From the NCBI GenBank assembly GCA_937920555.1, contig CAKZTM010000098.1:1-57375 (forward strand): DNA of 57,375 bases, in the 5' to 3' direction. The translations under genes were made by a program, and so were the position numbers. The stretch is from an uncultured Paracoccaceae bacterium. GTDB taxonomy: Bacteria; Pseudomonadota; Alphaproteobacteria; Rhodobacterales; Rhodobacteraceae. This document shows positions 7,175 to 17,868 of the stretch, piece after piece (within the stretch, counting starts at the first letter, position 1; every line of letters starts with the position of its first letter). Below the pieces are notes generated by a model. The model saw only the letters and a list, made by a program, of their open reading frames with translations. It was not told where the DNA came from and did not search any database.

Positions 7175-7687
7175 ATGGCATCCTCCGCAGCTTCTGCCGC
7201 AAAACCACACGGCTATGTCACCAAAGGCATCCATTGGCTGTCCATCCTTTTGATCGGGTATGGCTACCTGAAGGGCCTTGATAGCGTGCACCAATTGGCT
7301 GACCCGGCACTTTTTCGCTTCGAAGTGGCCTTCGCATTGGCCCTTGGTTTGCTGTTTGCGCTCCGCTTGTTCTGGACCCAGAAGGTAGGTGGGGCGACCC
7401 GCCTGCCAAAGGAGGCCCCGAAATGGGAACATTTCGCCTCTCGCATAGTCCATTATGGCCTTTACGGATCGGTGTTCACGATTGTCGGGACGGGCCTTGC
7501 GATAGCTTACGGCTATGCGTCACCGGCTTTGGGCGATCTCTTTATCAACATGATGATCACACTCCATGAGGCGGCCCTGACGGCGCTGCCGCTTCTTATA
7601 ATCGCTCATATTTGCGGGGCGCTTTGGCACAAATTCATCCGCCGCGATGGTGTGCTGGAAAGTATGACAGGCAAGTTGCCGATCTAG
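7175..7687 (+). CDS. Cytochrome b561-family membrane protein
   Basis: A 170-residue four-helix membrane protein. Candidate haem-ligand histidines lie in KGIHWLSILLIGYGYLKG, in SRIVHYGLYGSVF, in LHEAALTALPLLIIAHICG and in LWHKFI, the usual layout of bacterial cytochrome b561 (CybB-type), which moves electrons across or within the inner membrane. AGAAAGG precedes the ATG. It closes the module PepSY - regulator - kinase - small membrane protein - b561. The electron donor and acceptor cannot be told; related proteins oxidise quinol or superoxide. Confidence 0.85.
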   Translation: MASSAASAAKPHGYVTKGIHWLSILLIGYGYLKGLDSVHQLADPALFRFEVAFALALGLLFALRLFWTQKVGGATRLPKEAPKWEHFASRIVHYGLYGSVFTIVGTGLAIAYGYASPALGDLFINMMITLHEAALTALPLLIIAHICGALWHKFIRRDGVLESMTGKLPI

Positions 7688-7704
7688 TGTTCCTAGGGGA
7701 CACC

Positions 7705-7744
7705 TAAAAAAGAGTGAGCCGCCGTGACACAAACCGGCGGCTCA
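7705..7744 (-). terminator. Rho-independent terminator of oxyR (possibly bidirectional)
   Basis: A perfect 9-bp stem, TGAGCCGCC (7715-7723) with GGCGGCTCA (7736-7744), lies between the convergent b561 and oxyR genes. Read on the minus strand it is followed by CTCTTTTTT, a standard terminator for oxyR. The plus-strand side lacks a good T-run. Confidence 0.8.
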
Positions 7745-7767
7745 TGCGGTTCAACCCGGTCCAGCGA

Positions 7768-8661
7768 TCAGGCCTGAGCCTCTGCGGCCTGACGCACCAC
7801 TTTCGAGATGTTCATCAAATCCGTGGCCAGCGGGCTGGTCCTTCGCCAGATCATACCAATGGTGCGTGACGGCTGAGGGCTGTTAAAGCGGGTCACAATA
7901 ACGGGGGTGGCGCGGGTCTCCACGGCCACGGCCATCTCCGGGATCAGCGTGACGCCAATGCCCGCATTGACCATTTGGACAAGTGTTGACAGCGAGCTGG
8001 CATCCAGCCCTTCGCGGGGTGTACCTGTGTGCATGTTGCAAAACGACAGTGCCTGATCGCGAAAGCAGTGACCCTCTTCGAGCAACAGCAGTTTCATTTC
8101 GCGCAAAGCATCAGTATCCGGCATCGGTTTGCCTTCGTCCCCTTGAGGTCTGACCAACACGAAATTTTCCTCAAAAAGTGCCACTTCCGTAAATGACGGC
8201 TCCGAGACGGGCAGTGCCACGATAGCCGTATCCAAGCGCCCGTCGCGCAATTCCTCAATCAGTTTGGAGGTCGTCGTCTCACGCACATGAAAATCAAGCC
8301 CCGCGTGGGAGCGGGACAGATTTCGGATAATCGACGGCAACAGATAAGGTGCGATGGTAGGGATCACACCAATGCGCAACCGACCTGCAAGCGCATCCTG
8401 AGAGGCGCGGGCAAGATCGCCCAGCTCATCAACGGCCCGCATGATCACCCGAACCCGTTGGGCAAACTCCTCGCCAAAGCCGGTCAGACGCACTTGTCTG
8501 GCGCTGCGCTCGAACAGAACCGCGCCCAATTCACGTTCCAACTCTTTGATCTGTAAGGACAGGGCCGGTTGAGAGATCGCACATGTGGCGGCCGCATGAC
8601 CAAAATGGCCGTGGCGGGACAAAGCCTCGAAATAGCGCATCTGTTTGAGCGTGATATTCAT
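7768..8661 (-). CDS. oxyR: LysR-type hydrogen-peroxide regulator OxyR
   Basis: A 297-residue LysR-type activator. The N-terminal winged helix-turn-helix spans about residues 1-60 (MRYFEALSRHGHFGHAA, then ISQPALSLQIKELE). The effector domain carries the peroxide-sensing cysteines in CFRDQALSFC (near residues 200 and 209), matching the Cys199/Cys208 pair of E. coli OxyR. Oxidation to a disulfide switches on antioxidant genes. It is divergent from katG with 154 bp between the starts, the classic arrangement in which OxyR controls both itself and the catalase. Confidence 0.95.
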   Translation of the reverse strand: MNITLKQMRYFEALSRHGHFGHAAATCAISQPALSLQIKELERELGAVLFERSARQVRLTGFGEEFAQRVRVIMRAVDELGDLARASQDALAGRLRIGVIPTIAPYLLPSIIRNLSRSHAGLDFHVRETTTSKLIEELRDGRLDTAIVALPVSEPSFTEVALFEENFVLVRPQGDEGKPMPDTDALREMKLLLLEEGHCFRDQALSFCNMHTGTPREGLDASSLSTLVQMVNAGIGVTLIPEMAVAVETRATPVIVTRFNSPQPSRTIGMIWRRTSPLATDLMNISKVVRQAAEAQA

Positions 8662-10993
<2,332 letters not shown>

Positions 10994-11030
10994 ACCCGTT
11001 TTAGGGCCAAAACCGCGTTTAAATCTGCTG

Positions 11031-11065
11031 ACCGGCTGCATCTTCGGATGTGGCCGGTTTTGCTT
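11031..11065 (+). terminator. Rho-independent terminator of katG
   Basis: ACCGGCTGCATC and GATGTGGCCGGT form a 12-bp stem (one G-T pair) around a TTCG tetraloop, followed by TTTTGCTTT. It lies 38 bases after the katG stop. Confidence 0.85.
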
Positions 11066-11135
11066 TGGGTCCGTTAGTACAACAGACATGGTGATCGATT
11101 TTCACCGGTGGTTTGGCAGCGCGCCGCGCCGGATT

Positions 11136-11339
11136 GAATTTGCTGCAACTGCGAGAGAACGGTGCGGCTTGTTTTTGGGGTTGTCTGGGGCGGGCGTCCA
11201 AAAAAGTGTTTCGAATCAAACGTTAACCGGTGATTTTGGGCGGCATCAATTTGTATGATTTGTGTATGACTCCTGTATGACATCGATATGACAAATTGGC
11301 ACATTTGGCGTGGTTAAGGCGGCGTTCGGTGAGGGTTTG
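11136..11339. repeat. 204-bp dispersed direct repeat, copy 1
   Basis: This block recurs without gaps at 57172-57375 with 12 differences by eye in 204 bases (about 94% identity), seven of them clustered near the 3' side. Copy 2 runs to the window edge, so the full unit may be longer. Neither copy has a convincing gene, although open frames on the minus strand are shared. It contains a GAATC site, a GTTAAC, and four 11-bp spaced GTATGA-type units. Both copies lie just downstream of plus-strand operons (katG, ccoGHIS). Confidence 0.9.
11253..11291. repeat. Four GTATGA/ATATGA units at exact 11-bp spacing
   Basis: GTATGA begins at 11253, 11264 and 11275 and ATATGA at 11286, each 11 bases apart, so all face roughly the same side of the helix. 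The array is conserved inside the second 204-bp repeat near 57375. Such phasing suggests cooperative protein binding or a bent DNA site. Confidence 0.75.
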
Positions 11340-11730
11340 GTAAGCTTGGTTAATGATGTGTGAAGGCGGAGGGGGTGGGGGTTAGTCGCGGGCTTGGTCG
11401 TTTGGAGCGACTAAGGGATTTGGATATTTGGGGAACATTGAAAGGGGTGAGGCTGTGGTGTCGTCGCGGAGGTGGTGGCCCGGCGATGGGACGTTTCGGC
11501 GGCATGGCGGTGCCGTTGTCGCGGAACATTGAAAGGTGAGGGGGTGTGGCATCGTCGCTGGTGGGGTGGCCCGGCGGCGGGGCGTTTTGTTGGTGCGGGT
11601 AAGCTGGTGTCGCGGAGCATCGAGAGGTGGGAATGCGTGCCCCTATTACGGCAATATGAGGTGGCTAAAATCAGCGTTTGAAGCTGGTGCAAAGGCGGGT
11701 TAATTTCCCGCCACTTATGGAGTTTTGACT
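11340..11730. other. G/T-rich non-coding region before phyH
   Basis: No gene is supported in these 391 bases. The plus strand is very G/T-rich, and most of it is the 91-bp tandem repeat listed separately. An open minus-strand frame (11411-11692) derives from the repeat and has no domain. The last ~60 bases should carry the phyH promoter and its GGAG ribosome site. Confidence 0.6.
11432..11634. repeat. 91-bp tandem repeat, about 2.2 copies
   Basis: GGAACATTGAAAGG begins at 11432 and again at 11523; GGAGCATCGAGAGG follows at 11614. The spacing is 91 bp both times, and the first two full units align without gaps, both ending in TTGTCGC/GTGTCGC. Identity is roughly three quarters. The period is not a multiple of three, which argues against a coding repeat. 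Confidence 0.8.
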
Positions 11731-12528
11731 ATGCCGCATCCGTTGCTCACCCAAGATCACATTGATACGTTTCAGCGCGACGGTGTTGTTTTGATCAAGG
11801 GGCTTTTTGCCGGTCACGTTGAGGCCATTGAAGCCGGTATTGCGCGCAACATGGCTGCGCCCGGTCCTTATGCGGCGGAGAACCTGCGCGAGGGGGATAC
11901 GGGGCGGTTTTTTGACGATTATTGCAATTGGACCCGCATCCCTGAATTTGAGCAGGTGGTGCGCAGCTCCCCTGCCGCGGAGGTGGCCGCGGATCTAATG
12001 GGCTCGACCCGGGTTCAGATGTTTCATGATCATGTGTTGGTCAAGGAGCCCGGCACCTCCAAACCCACGCCATGGCATCAAGACGGGCCCTATTATTTCG
12101 TGGATGGCCGCCAGAATGTGAGTTTTTGGGCACCTGTTGATCCTGTGGGCGCGGCGTCTTTACGCTGTGTCGCCGGATCGCACGGGTGGGCGCGGCCGGT
12201 TTTGCCGACCCGCTGGTTGGCCGAGAGCAGTTTTTACCCCAATGAGGATGATTACATGCCCGTGCCGGACCCGGATGCGGAGGGCATGGATGTGCGCGAA
12301 TGGGCGATGGAGCCCGGCGATGCGGTGGCGTTCAATTTCGGCACGCTGCACGGCGCGCGCGGCAATCAGGCGACCACCCGGCGGCGGGCGTTTTCCTTGC
12401 GGTTGGTCGGCGATGATGCGCGCTATGTGGAGCGCCCCGGACCCACATCGCCGCCGTTTCCCGGCCACGCCATGCAGGCAGGTCAGGTGCTGCGCGAGGA
12501 CTGGTTCCCGGTGATTTTTGAGCGCTGA
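11731..12528 (+). CDS. Phytanoyl-CoA dioxygenase (PhyH) family protein
   Basis: A 265-residue Fe(II)/2-oxoglutarate-dependent oxygenase. The iron triad is His116 and Asp118 (PWHQDGPYY) with His207 (TLHGARGN), and Arg219 (ATTRRRAFSLR) is placed to hold 2-oxoglutarate. PhyH members hydroxylate diverse small molecules; the substrate here is unknown. The ATG at 11731 has GGAG eight bases upstream; a TTG two codons earlier is too close to it. It converges on pqiC, with only three bases between the stop codons. Confidence 0.88.
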   Translation: MPHPLLTQDHIDTFQRDGVVLIKGLFAGHVEAIEAGIARNMAAPGPYAAENLREGDTGRFFDDYCNWTRIPEFEQVVRSSPAAEVAADLMGSTRVQMFHDHVLVKEPGTSKPTPWHQDGPYYFVDGRQNVSFWAPVDPVGAASLRCVAGSHGWARPVLPTRWLAESSFYPNEDDYMPVPDPDAEGMDVREWAMEPGDAVAFNFGTLHGARGNQATTRRRAFSLRLVGDDARYVERPGPTSPPFPGHAMQAGQVLREDWFPVIFER

Positions 12529-12531
12529 GCG

Positions 12532-13086
12532 CTACCGGATTTTCGCGGCAATCAGCCCCGCGAGTTCCACCACAGCCTGACTGGTTGCGCGGGCGACCGA
12601 CTGGCCGTCACTGCCTGAAATGGGCACGGTGAGGTCAAACCAGTCCACTTTCGGGCGGCGGCCATCGTCGTTGACCACAAAAAACTGTCCGGAAAATTTC
12701 AGGGTGTTGTTGGGGGTTGCCACAAGCTCGCTCACGCGCACATCGAGCCGGAACATGGCCCGGTCATCCAGCGGCCACGGCTCCACGGCGGCGACACCTC
12801 CGGTCATCCGCGACAAGGTTTGGGCAAGTCCCAAGGAGATCGAGCGGGTCGGCTCATCGGCCCACAGGACCGCCGGATCGCTTTTAATCGCCCCGCCCGC
12901 ATCACGCATGGGGATTTCCTGGCTTTGCGCATAAAGCGGCAGGGACACTTCGAGCACTTCGACGGTCACGCCGGTGGCGCGGGCGGTCTCTAGGGTTGGA
13001 ATATCAAGGGCAAATTGCGTCACGTTATTGCTGGTGCAGGCGCTCAGCGCTGTGGCCAGTACCGCAAGGGTATATTTCAGGGTCAT
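12532..13086 (-). CDS. pqiC: PqiC-type outer-membrane lipoprotein (ABC-type transport auxiliary)
   Basis: A 184-residue lipoprotein; the signal peptide ends in the lipobox LSAC, giving an acylated Cys near residue 17. The rest matches the DUF330/PqiC family (TLETARATGVTVEVLEVSLP, then AVLWADEPTRSISLGLAQTLSRM). In E. coli PqiC rings the tip of the PqiB tube at the outer membrane. It follows pqiB by four bases and ends the operon pqiA-pqiA-pqiB-pqiC. Confidence 0.88.
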   Translation of the reverse strand: MTLKYTLAVLATALSACTSNNVTQFALDIPTLETARATGVTVEVLEVSLPLYAQSQEIPMRDAGGAIKSDPAVLWADEPTRSISLGLAQTLSRMTGGVAAVEPWPLDDRAMFRLDVRVSELVATPNNTLKFSGQFFVVNDDGRRPKVDWFDLTVPISGSDGQSVARATSQAVVELAGLIAAKIR

Positions 13087-13090
13087 AGGG

Positions 13091-15190
13091 TCACCGTCCT
13101 GTCAAAAGCGAGTTTGGTCTGCGCTCAATGGCGCGGGCCAGCGAGGTTACCGCGTCGGCTGCCTGGCGGATTTCGCGCAAGGTTTCGCGGGCGTCTTGGG
13201 TCATGCGGCTGTCTTCATCAAAGCTGCCCAGTGTGGTTTGCGCCTGAGCGGCGGCGCGGTTGAGGCGGGCCAGAAGATCGGGCAGGGTTTTCATCGCCTC
13301 GGCCACATCGTTGGCGGCTTTTTCCGTGGAGGCCAGAGTTTTGGAGGCATTGGCGACAATATCGCCGCTGCGGATTTCGGCGGTCAGTTGGCGGATCTCA
13401 TCAAGGGCGGCGGTCAGGGCGGGCGGGATCGCGTTGAGCGCATCGGACTGGGCCAGTGTATCGACGCGGGCCACAAGGGTGGTGGTGGACGCGATCAGAT
13501 CATCCACCGGCAGGTCACTCGCGCGGGCGGCCAGCGATTCCAGTTGGCTGGCAATGGCGGGCAAGCCTGTGGTGCTGTTTTTGATGTCGGCGACGGCCAG
13601 ATTGGCGGTTGTGATGGCCTGTTTAAGGGCGGCGATGGTTTGGGCGTCTGAAAGCTCGGCCACGAGGGTTTGCAGGTTTGTGGCGGTGGTGTTGAGGTTG
13701 CCCATCAAGAGCGCCACATCGGCGGGGATTGCGGCAATTTCGGGCGAGGAGACCACGTTGCGGGCATCGCTCAGCAGGCCAAGGGCCTCGGTCGGGGTGT
13801 TTTTGAGGGCCGGGTCATTGGCGAGACTATTGAGGCTGTTCATCAGGCCGATGGTGGAGGCGATCAGTTCTTCCACGGGGAGGTCATTGATGCGTTTGAA
13901 CACGCCCTCGGCGGAGGCGGATGCATCGGAGATATTGGCGGTCACGCTTGGCAGGACCGGGTAGTCGCTGCCTTCGGTGACGATGGTGGCAGCGGCGGCG
14001 TTTTCCAGTTCGATCAGTTCAACTTTGAGCCCGCCGGTCAGGAGGCTGGCGGTGGTCAGGCGGGCGCGCAGGCCGGTGGAGACGGCATCGCGCAGGAAGG
14101 CGGTGGTTTCGGGCTCGCGGGCGTTTTTCTCCAGACCCAGTGCGGTGGGGTTGATGCCGACAATCACCCTCAGGCGGATATCCGAGAGGCTTTCGCTATC
14201 ATCGACGAATTCTGCCGAGAGGTTGGTGACTTCGCCCACTTTGATGCCGCGAAACTCCACCGGCGCCCCTGAGGTCAGGCCGTTCACGGTGCCTGCAAAG
14301 GTGATGGCGTAGGGGATTTCATTGCCAGCGGGGCCGGAAAAGAGGTCATTGCGCACGGCGTCTTCGTTTTCAAAGAGCGCATAGACGCGCCCCTGTGTAG
14401 GGCTGCGCCCGCCGGACACCAGCGTGTCGAAGCTGACCCCGCCGCCCACGAGTGAGGCGAGGCTTTCCACATCGATCCGCGCCCCGCCCGAGCCGAAGGA
14501 GAAGCTGAAGCCCGATGCGTCCCAAAAGCGTGTGGCGGTGGTGATCAGTTGGTCATGGGGGGCCTCAATGAAGGCGTCAAACAGCACCGCATCGCCGCCC
14601 GGTGCAAGGCGCGGGTTTTCCACCCGGCCCACATCCACGCCTTTGAACAGGATCGGTGTGCCGGTGCTGATCTGGTTGCCATCTTTGGCGCGCAACACAA
14701 GGCGCAGCCCTTCGGCCCCAAACACCGAGGCAGGCGCTTCGTCCAGCCCTGTAAAGCGCTGGGCCGGGTTGCCAATTTCGGCATCCCAAGAGCCTTCGAT
14801 ATAGACGCCTGACAGGACCGTTTGCAGGCCAGAGACACCGCGTGTCGTGACGCGGGGTTTCACGACCCAGAACTGGCTGGCTGAGTCGACGAAAGGCGCG
14901 ATCTCTTTGTCGAGGCGCACATGGGCCACCACTTTGGAGAGGTCTTCGGAGAAGCTGACGGTCTCGACCGTGCCCACGTCCAATTCGCGGTATTTGAGTT
15001 TGGTCTCACCGGCCTGAATGCCTGCGGCTTCGTCAAATTCGACCAATATCACCGGACCGCGCCCCGAATAGGACTGCCACGCCACCGCCAGCGAGATGAT
15101 CAGGGCCGCAATCGGCACCAGCCACACATAGGACAGACGTGCGCGCCCTGTGGGGACCGGCTCAATATCGGGCTGGGCAGGTTTGGTCAT
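13091..15190 (-). CDS. pqiB: Intermembrane lipid-transport protein PqiB (three MCE domains)
   Basis: A 699-residue protein with one N-terminal membrane helix (about residues 19-38) and three MlaD/MCE domains beginning near residues 47, 160 and 285; each has the G-x-P/E...F/Y-R/K-G/E...VG signature (KLKYRELDVGTV, ILFKGVDVGRV, VEFRGIKVGEV). A long helical tail (about 420-699) follows. In E. coli PqiB forms a periplasm-spanning tube carrying lipids between membranes. This copy is longer than E. coli PqiB (about 550), mainly in the helical tail, so a longer needle is plausible. Its start overlaps the stop of the preceding pqiA half by four bases. Confidence 0.92.
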   Translation of the reverse strand: MTKPAQPDIEPVPTGRARLSYVWLVPIAALIISLAVAWQSYSGRGPVILVEFDEAAGIQAGETKLKYRELDVGTVETVSFSEDLSKVVAHVRLDKEIAPFVDSASQFWVVKPRVTTRGVSGLQTVLSGVYIEGSWDAEIGNPAQRFTGLDEAPASVFGAEGLRLVLRAKDGNQISTGTPILFKGVDVGRVENPRLAPGGDAVLFDAFIEAPHDQLITTATRFWDASGFSFSFGSGGARIDVESLASLVGGGVSFDTLVSGGRSPTQGRVYALFENEDAVRNDLFSGPAGNEIPYAITFAGTVNGLTSGAPVEFRGIKVGEVTNLSAEFVDDSESLSDIRLRVIVGINPTALGLEKNAREPETTAFLRDAVSTGLRARLTTASLLTGGLKVELIELENAAAATIVTEGSDYPVLPSVTANISDASASAEGVFKRINDLPVEELIASTIGLMNSLNSLANDPALKNTPTEALGLLSDARNVVSSPEIAAIPADVALLMGNLNTTATNLQTLVAELSDAQTIAALKQAITTANLAVADIKNSTTGLPAIASQLESLAARASDLPVDDLIASTTTLVARVDTLAQSDALNAIPPALTAALDEIRQLTAEIRSGDIVANASKTLASTEKAANDVAEAMKTLPDLLARLNRAAAQAQTTLGSFDEDSRMTQDARETLREIRQAADAVTSLARAIERRPNSLLTGR

Positions 15191-15798
15191 TTGGCCTCTT
15201 GTTTGGTCTGGTCGTCCCAGATCATTCTGGGGTCAAAACTTTGCGCCGACAACATGGTGAATATTACCGATAGAGCGAATGTCACGGCGGCAGGTCCGGG
15301 GTTGATCGCCGCCAATGTGTTCAGTTGCACCAGTGCGGCCAAAATTGCCACCACAAAGACATCGATCATCGACCATCGGCCGATGAACTCTACAATCTCG
15401 TACAGTTTGTGGCGGTGATGGGTGCTGATCCGTGACGGTTTGCGGATGCTGATGGCCAGTGTGGCGATGGCCACAAATTTGCCGATGGGAATGCCGATAC
15501 TGGCAATCAGGATGATCGCGGCAATGCCGTAGCTGCCGTGGTGGATCAGCTCGATTGCGCCGCCCACGATCGTGCTTTCTTCTTCGCGCACCAAAGTGCG
15601 GGTCAGCAGCATCGGGTAAATATTGGCCGGGATATAGGCCAGAATGCCTGCGATCAGCCACGCCCACACATTTTGCAGAGCGCCGGTTTTGCGGCTGACA
15701 AGGGTTGAGCCGCAGCGCATGCAGGCCGGGTTTGCGGCTGGTTGGGCGCGCCCGCACCTTAGGCAGCCGATCAGCCCTGCTTGTCGGGCGGTGATCAT
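15187..15798 (-). CDS. pqiA: PqiA-type membrane protein, second half
   Basis: A 203-residue inner-membrane protein. A zinc-ribbon-like start (CLRCGRAQ then CMRCGS) is followed by four membrane segments and the PqiA-domain motif GRWSMIDVFVVAILAALVQ. E. coli PqiA is one ~417-residue chain with two such repeats; here they are separate genes joined by an ATGA overlap (15795-15798), which fixes this start. It probably pairs with the first half to form the inner-membrane base of the PqiABC lipid conduit. Confidence 0.88.
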   Translation of the reverse strand: MITARQAGLIGCLRCGRAQPAANPACMRCGSTLVSRKTGALQNVWAWLIAGILAYIPANIYPMLLTRTLVREEESTIVGGAIELIHHGSYGIAAIILIASIGIPIGKFVAIATLAISIRKPSRISTHHRHKLYEIVEFIGRWSMIDVFVVAILAALVQLNTLAAINPGPAAVTFALSVIFTMLSAQSFDPRMIWDDQTKQEAK

Positions 15799-16406
15799 GT
15801 GCGCTCCAATGCGGCCCAGATGGTCCAATTGCAGATCAGCCGGTCTTTGAGGGTGGTGACCACAACCAGAATGGACAACGCCCAAAAGGCGGGGCCAAGG
15901 GTGACGGTGGCAAGGCCTGCCACTTTGATCATGGAGACGGCAACGCCGACGATGAAAATCTCGACCATGGACCACGGTTTGAGGGTTTCGGCCAGGTGGA
16001 ATGCGGATTTGGCGCGTCTATAGGGTGGGCGTCCGCGTGCCAGCGGCAGGAGCGCGTAGGTCAAGGCGATCACGCGTGTCAGCGGCAAGATGATGATCAG
16101 GGCGGCCACGAACAGGGCTGCGGGCAACAGGTGGTCGCCGGAAAATGCCAGCACCGCGTCAAACAGCGAGGTTTTGTTGATACTGGCGCCGACACGGATC
16201 GACAAAAATGGGAAGAACAGGGCGGCGATCATCAAGACGGTGGCGGCAATGGCCAAGGCCAGAATTTTCGAGATCGCGTCGCTGCGGTTGGTCACCAGCA
16301 CCGTGTGGCAGCGGGTGCAGCGGGCCCGTGCCCCGTCGGGCAGTTCGGCCATTTGGTGCAACGTGTCGCATTGCGGGCAGGCCGAGAGATGTGAGGACAT
16401 GTCCAT
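15795..16406 (-). CDS. pqiA: PqiA-type membrane protein, first half
   Basis: A 203-residue protein with a two-CxxC zinc ribbon (CPQCDTLHQ and CTRCHTVL), four membrane segments, and the PqiA motif LKPWSMVEIFIVGVAVSMIK. It heads the operon pqiA-pqiA-pqiB-pqiC. The start at 16406 has no clear ribosome site; a second ATG two codons later is possible. It is the N-terminal counterpart of a full-length PqiA, and both halves are needed for a family-length protein. Confidence 0.88.
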   Translation of the reverse strand: MDMSSHLSACPQCDTLHQMAELPDGARARCTRCHTVLVTNRSDAISKILALAIAATVLMIAALFFPFLSIRVGASINKTSLFDAVLAFSGDHLLPAALFVAALIIILPLTRVIALTYALLPLARGRPPYRRAKSAFHLAETLKPWSMVEIFIVGVAVSMIKVAGLATVTLGPAFWALSILVVVTTLKDRLICNWTIWAALERT

Positions 16407-16476
16407 AATGCGCCCATTTGGGCTGTTTTCAGGGCTATTGTCCAGACCGGGGGCTTGGGTGACGTGGCACCCGCGG

Positions 16477-17868
16477 TCAGCATTCAGGCACGTTCACTGC
16501 GAGCCCGCCAAGGGATGTTTCTTTGTAGCGGTGGTCCATGTCGCGGCCTGTTTGGCGCATGGTTTCCACGCACGCATCCAGTGAGACAAGGTGTTGGCCG
16601 TCGCCTCGGAGGGACAGGGATGCGGCGGACACGGCCTTGATGGCGCCCAGCCCATTGCGTTCGATGCACGGGGCTTGCACGAGGCCTTTGATCGGGTCGC
16701 ATGTCATGCCCAGATGGTGTTCGAGGGCGATTTCGGCGGCGTTCTCAATCTGCTCGGGCGTGCCGCCCAAGACGGCGCATAGGGCTGCGGCGGCCATGGC
16801 GGATGCGGAGCCGACCTCTCCTTGGCAGCCCACTTCGGCCCCGGATATGGAGGCGTTGGATTTGATCAGCCCGCCAATGGCCGCGGCGGTGAGCAGGAAT
16901 TCGGGGATTTTGGCTGGTGTCGCGCCGGGCACGTGGTCCAGATAGTAGCGCAACGTGGCCGGGACCACGCCTGCGGCCCCGTTTGTCGGGGCGGTGACCA
17001 CTTGGCCGCCGGCGGCGTTTTCCTCGTTCACGGCCATGGCGTAGACCGAAATCCAGTCGTTGATTGTGTGTGGTGCGGACAGGTTTTGGCCGCGTTCTGC
17101 TTCGAGTGCCTCGCGGATTTTATGGGCCCGTCTGCGCAGGTTGAGGCCGCCGGGCAGGGTGCCGTCGGTGTCCAGTCCGCGATCGATACAGTCATTCATG
17201 ACCGTCCAGATTTTGGTGATGCCTGCGTCCAGTGTGTTTTGGGTGTTTTGCGACAATTCATTGGCGCGTTTCATCTGTGCGATTGTCAGGCCGGAGCTTT
17301 TGGCCATCGCCAGCATGTCGGCGGCGGTTCGAAACGGGTAGGGTGTTTCGGGCGGTGGGATATCGTCGGCCTGTTGGGTCAGTTCGCGTTCGGTCAGCAC
17401 GAAACCGCCGCCGACCGAGTAGTAGGTTTGCGTCATATAAAGCGCGCCTGCGTCGTCATAGGCCGACAAGATCATGCCATTGGCGTGGCCGTCTAATATG
17501 CGGTCATAGTCGAAGATCAGGTCGGTGTCGGGGTTGAAGGCGAGGGTGCCCATTTGGGGTGTGGTGATGCGGTGGCTGGCGCGGATTTCAGCCTCGATCC
17601 GGGTGGCGCGTTCTGGGTCGAACTCGGCCGGGGTGAAGCCTGCAAGGCCCAGGATGACGGCCCGGTCAGTGGCGTGGCCTTTGCCGGTGAAGGCCAGTGA
17701 GCCGTGCAAGGAGGCTTTGAGGCTGGCGAGGGTGCCTGAGCCCGGAATGCGGTCTGATCCGTCTTTAAGGGCTGCCAGAAAGCGGTTGGCTGCGATCATC
17801 GGTCCCATTGTGTGGGAGGAGGACGGCCCGACGCCGACTTTGAATATGTCGAATATGCTGAGGAACAT
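16477..17868 (-). CDS. sdaA: L-serine ammonia-lyase (L-serine dehydratase), single-chain iron-sulfur type
   Basis: 463 residues. It deaminates L-serine to pyruvate and ammonia using a [4Fe-4S] cluster. The N-terminal domain begins [18 protein letters not shown], and the catalytic domain has [29 protein letters not shown] and [16 protein letters not shown], supplying the cluster cysteines. The ATG at 17868 has AGGA upstream; a TTG two codons earlier is less likely. Divergent from rpiA across 363 bp that contain a conserved-looking palindrome. Confidence 0.95.
   Translation of the reverse strand: MFLSIFDIFKVGVGPSSSHTMGPMIAANRFLAALKDGSDRIPGSGTLASLKASLHGSLAFTGKGHATDRAVILGLAGFTPAEFDPERATRIEAEIRASHRITTPQMGTLAFNPDTDLIFDYDRILDGHANGMILSAYDDAGALYMTQTYYSVGGGFVLTERELTQQADDIPPPETPYPFRTAADMLAMAKSSGLTIAQMKRANELSQNTQNTLDAGITKIWTVMNDCIDRGLDTDGTLPGGLNLRRRAHKIREALEAERGQNLSAPHTINDWISVYAMAVNEENAAGGQVVTAPTNGAAGVVPATLRYYLDHVPGATPAKIPEFLLTAAAIGGLIKSNASISGAEVGCQGEVGSASAMAAAALCAVLGGTPEQIENAAEIALEHHLGMTCDPIKGLVQAPCIERNGLGAIKAVSAASLSLRGDGQHLVSLDACVETMRQTGRDMDHRYKETSLGGLAVNVPEC

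Noticed and set aside
11019..11304. Open minus-strand frames shared by both 204-bp repeats
   Set aside because: Two different frames stay equally similar between copies, as expected from plain DNA identity, and neither extends in frame past the repeat with a sensible protein.
11411..11692. 93-codon minus-strand frame in the 91-bp repeat
   Set aside because: The repeat period is not a multiple of three, so the copies are read in different frames; composition is low-complexity Pro/His/Arg.
12974..13964. Long plus-strand open frames opposite pqiB (and similar ones opposite sdaA, katG and nrdJ)
   Set aside because: These are mirror frames caused by high G+C codon use in the real genes on the other strand; they have no family resemblance.
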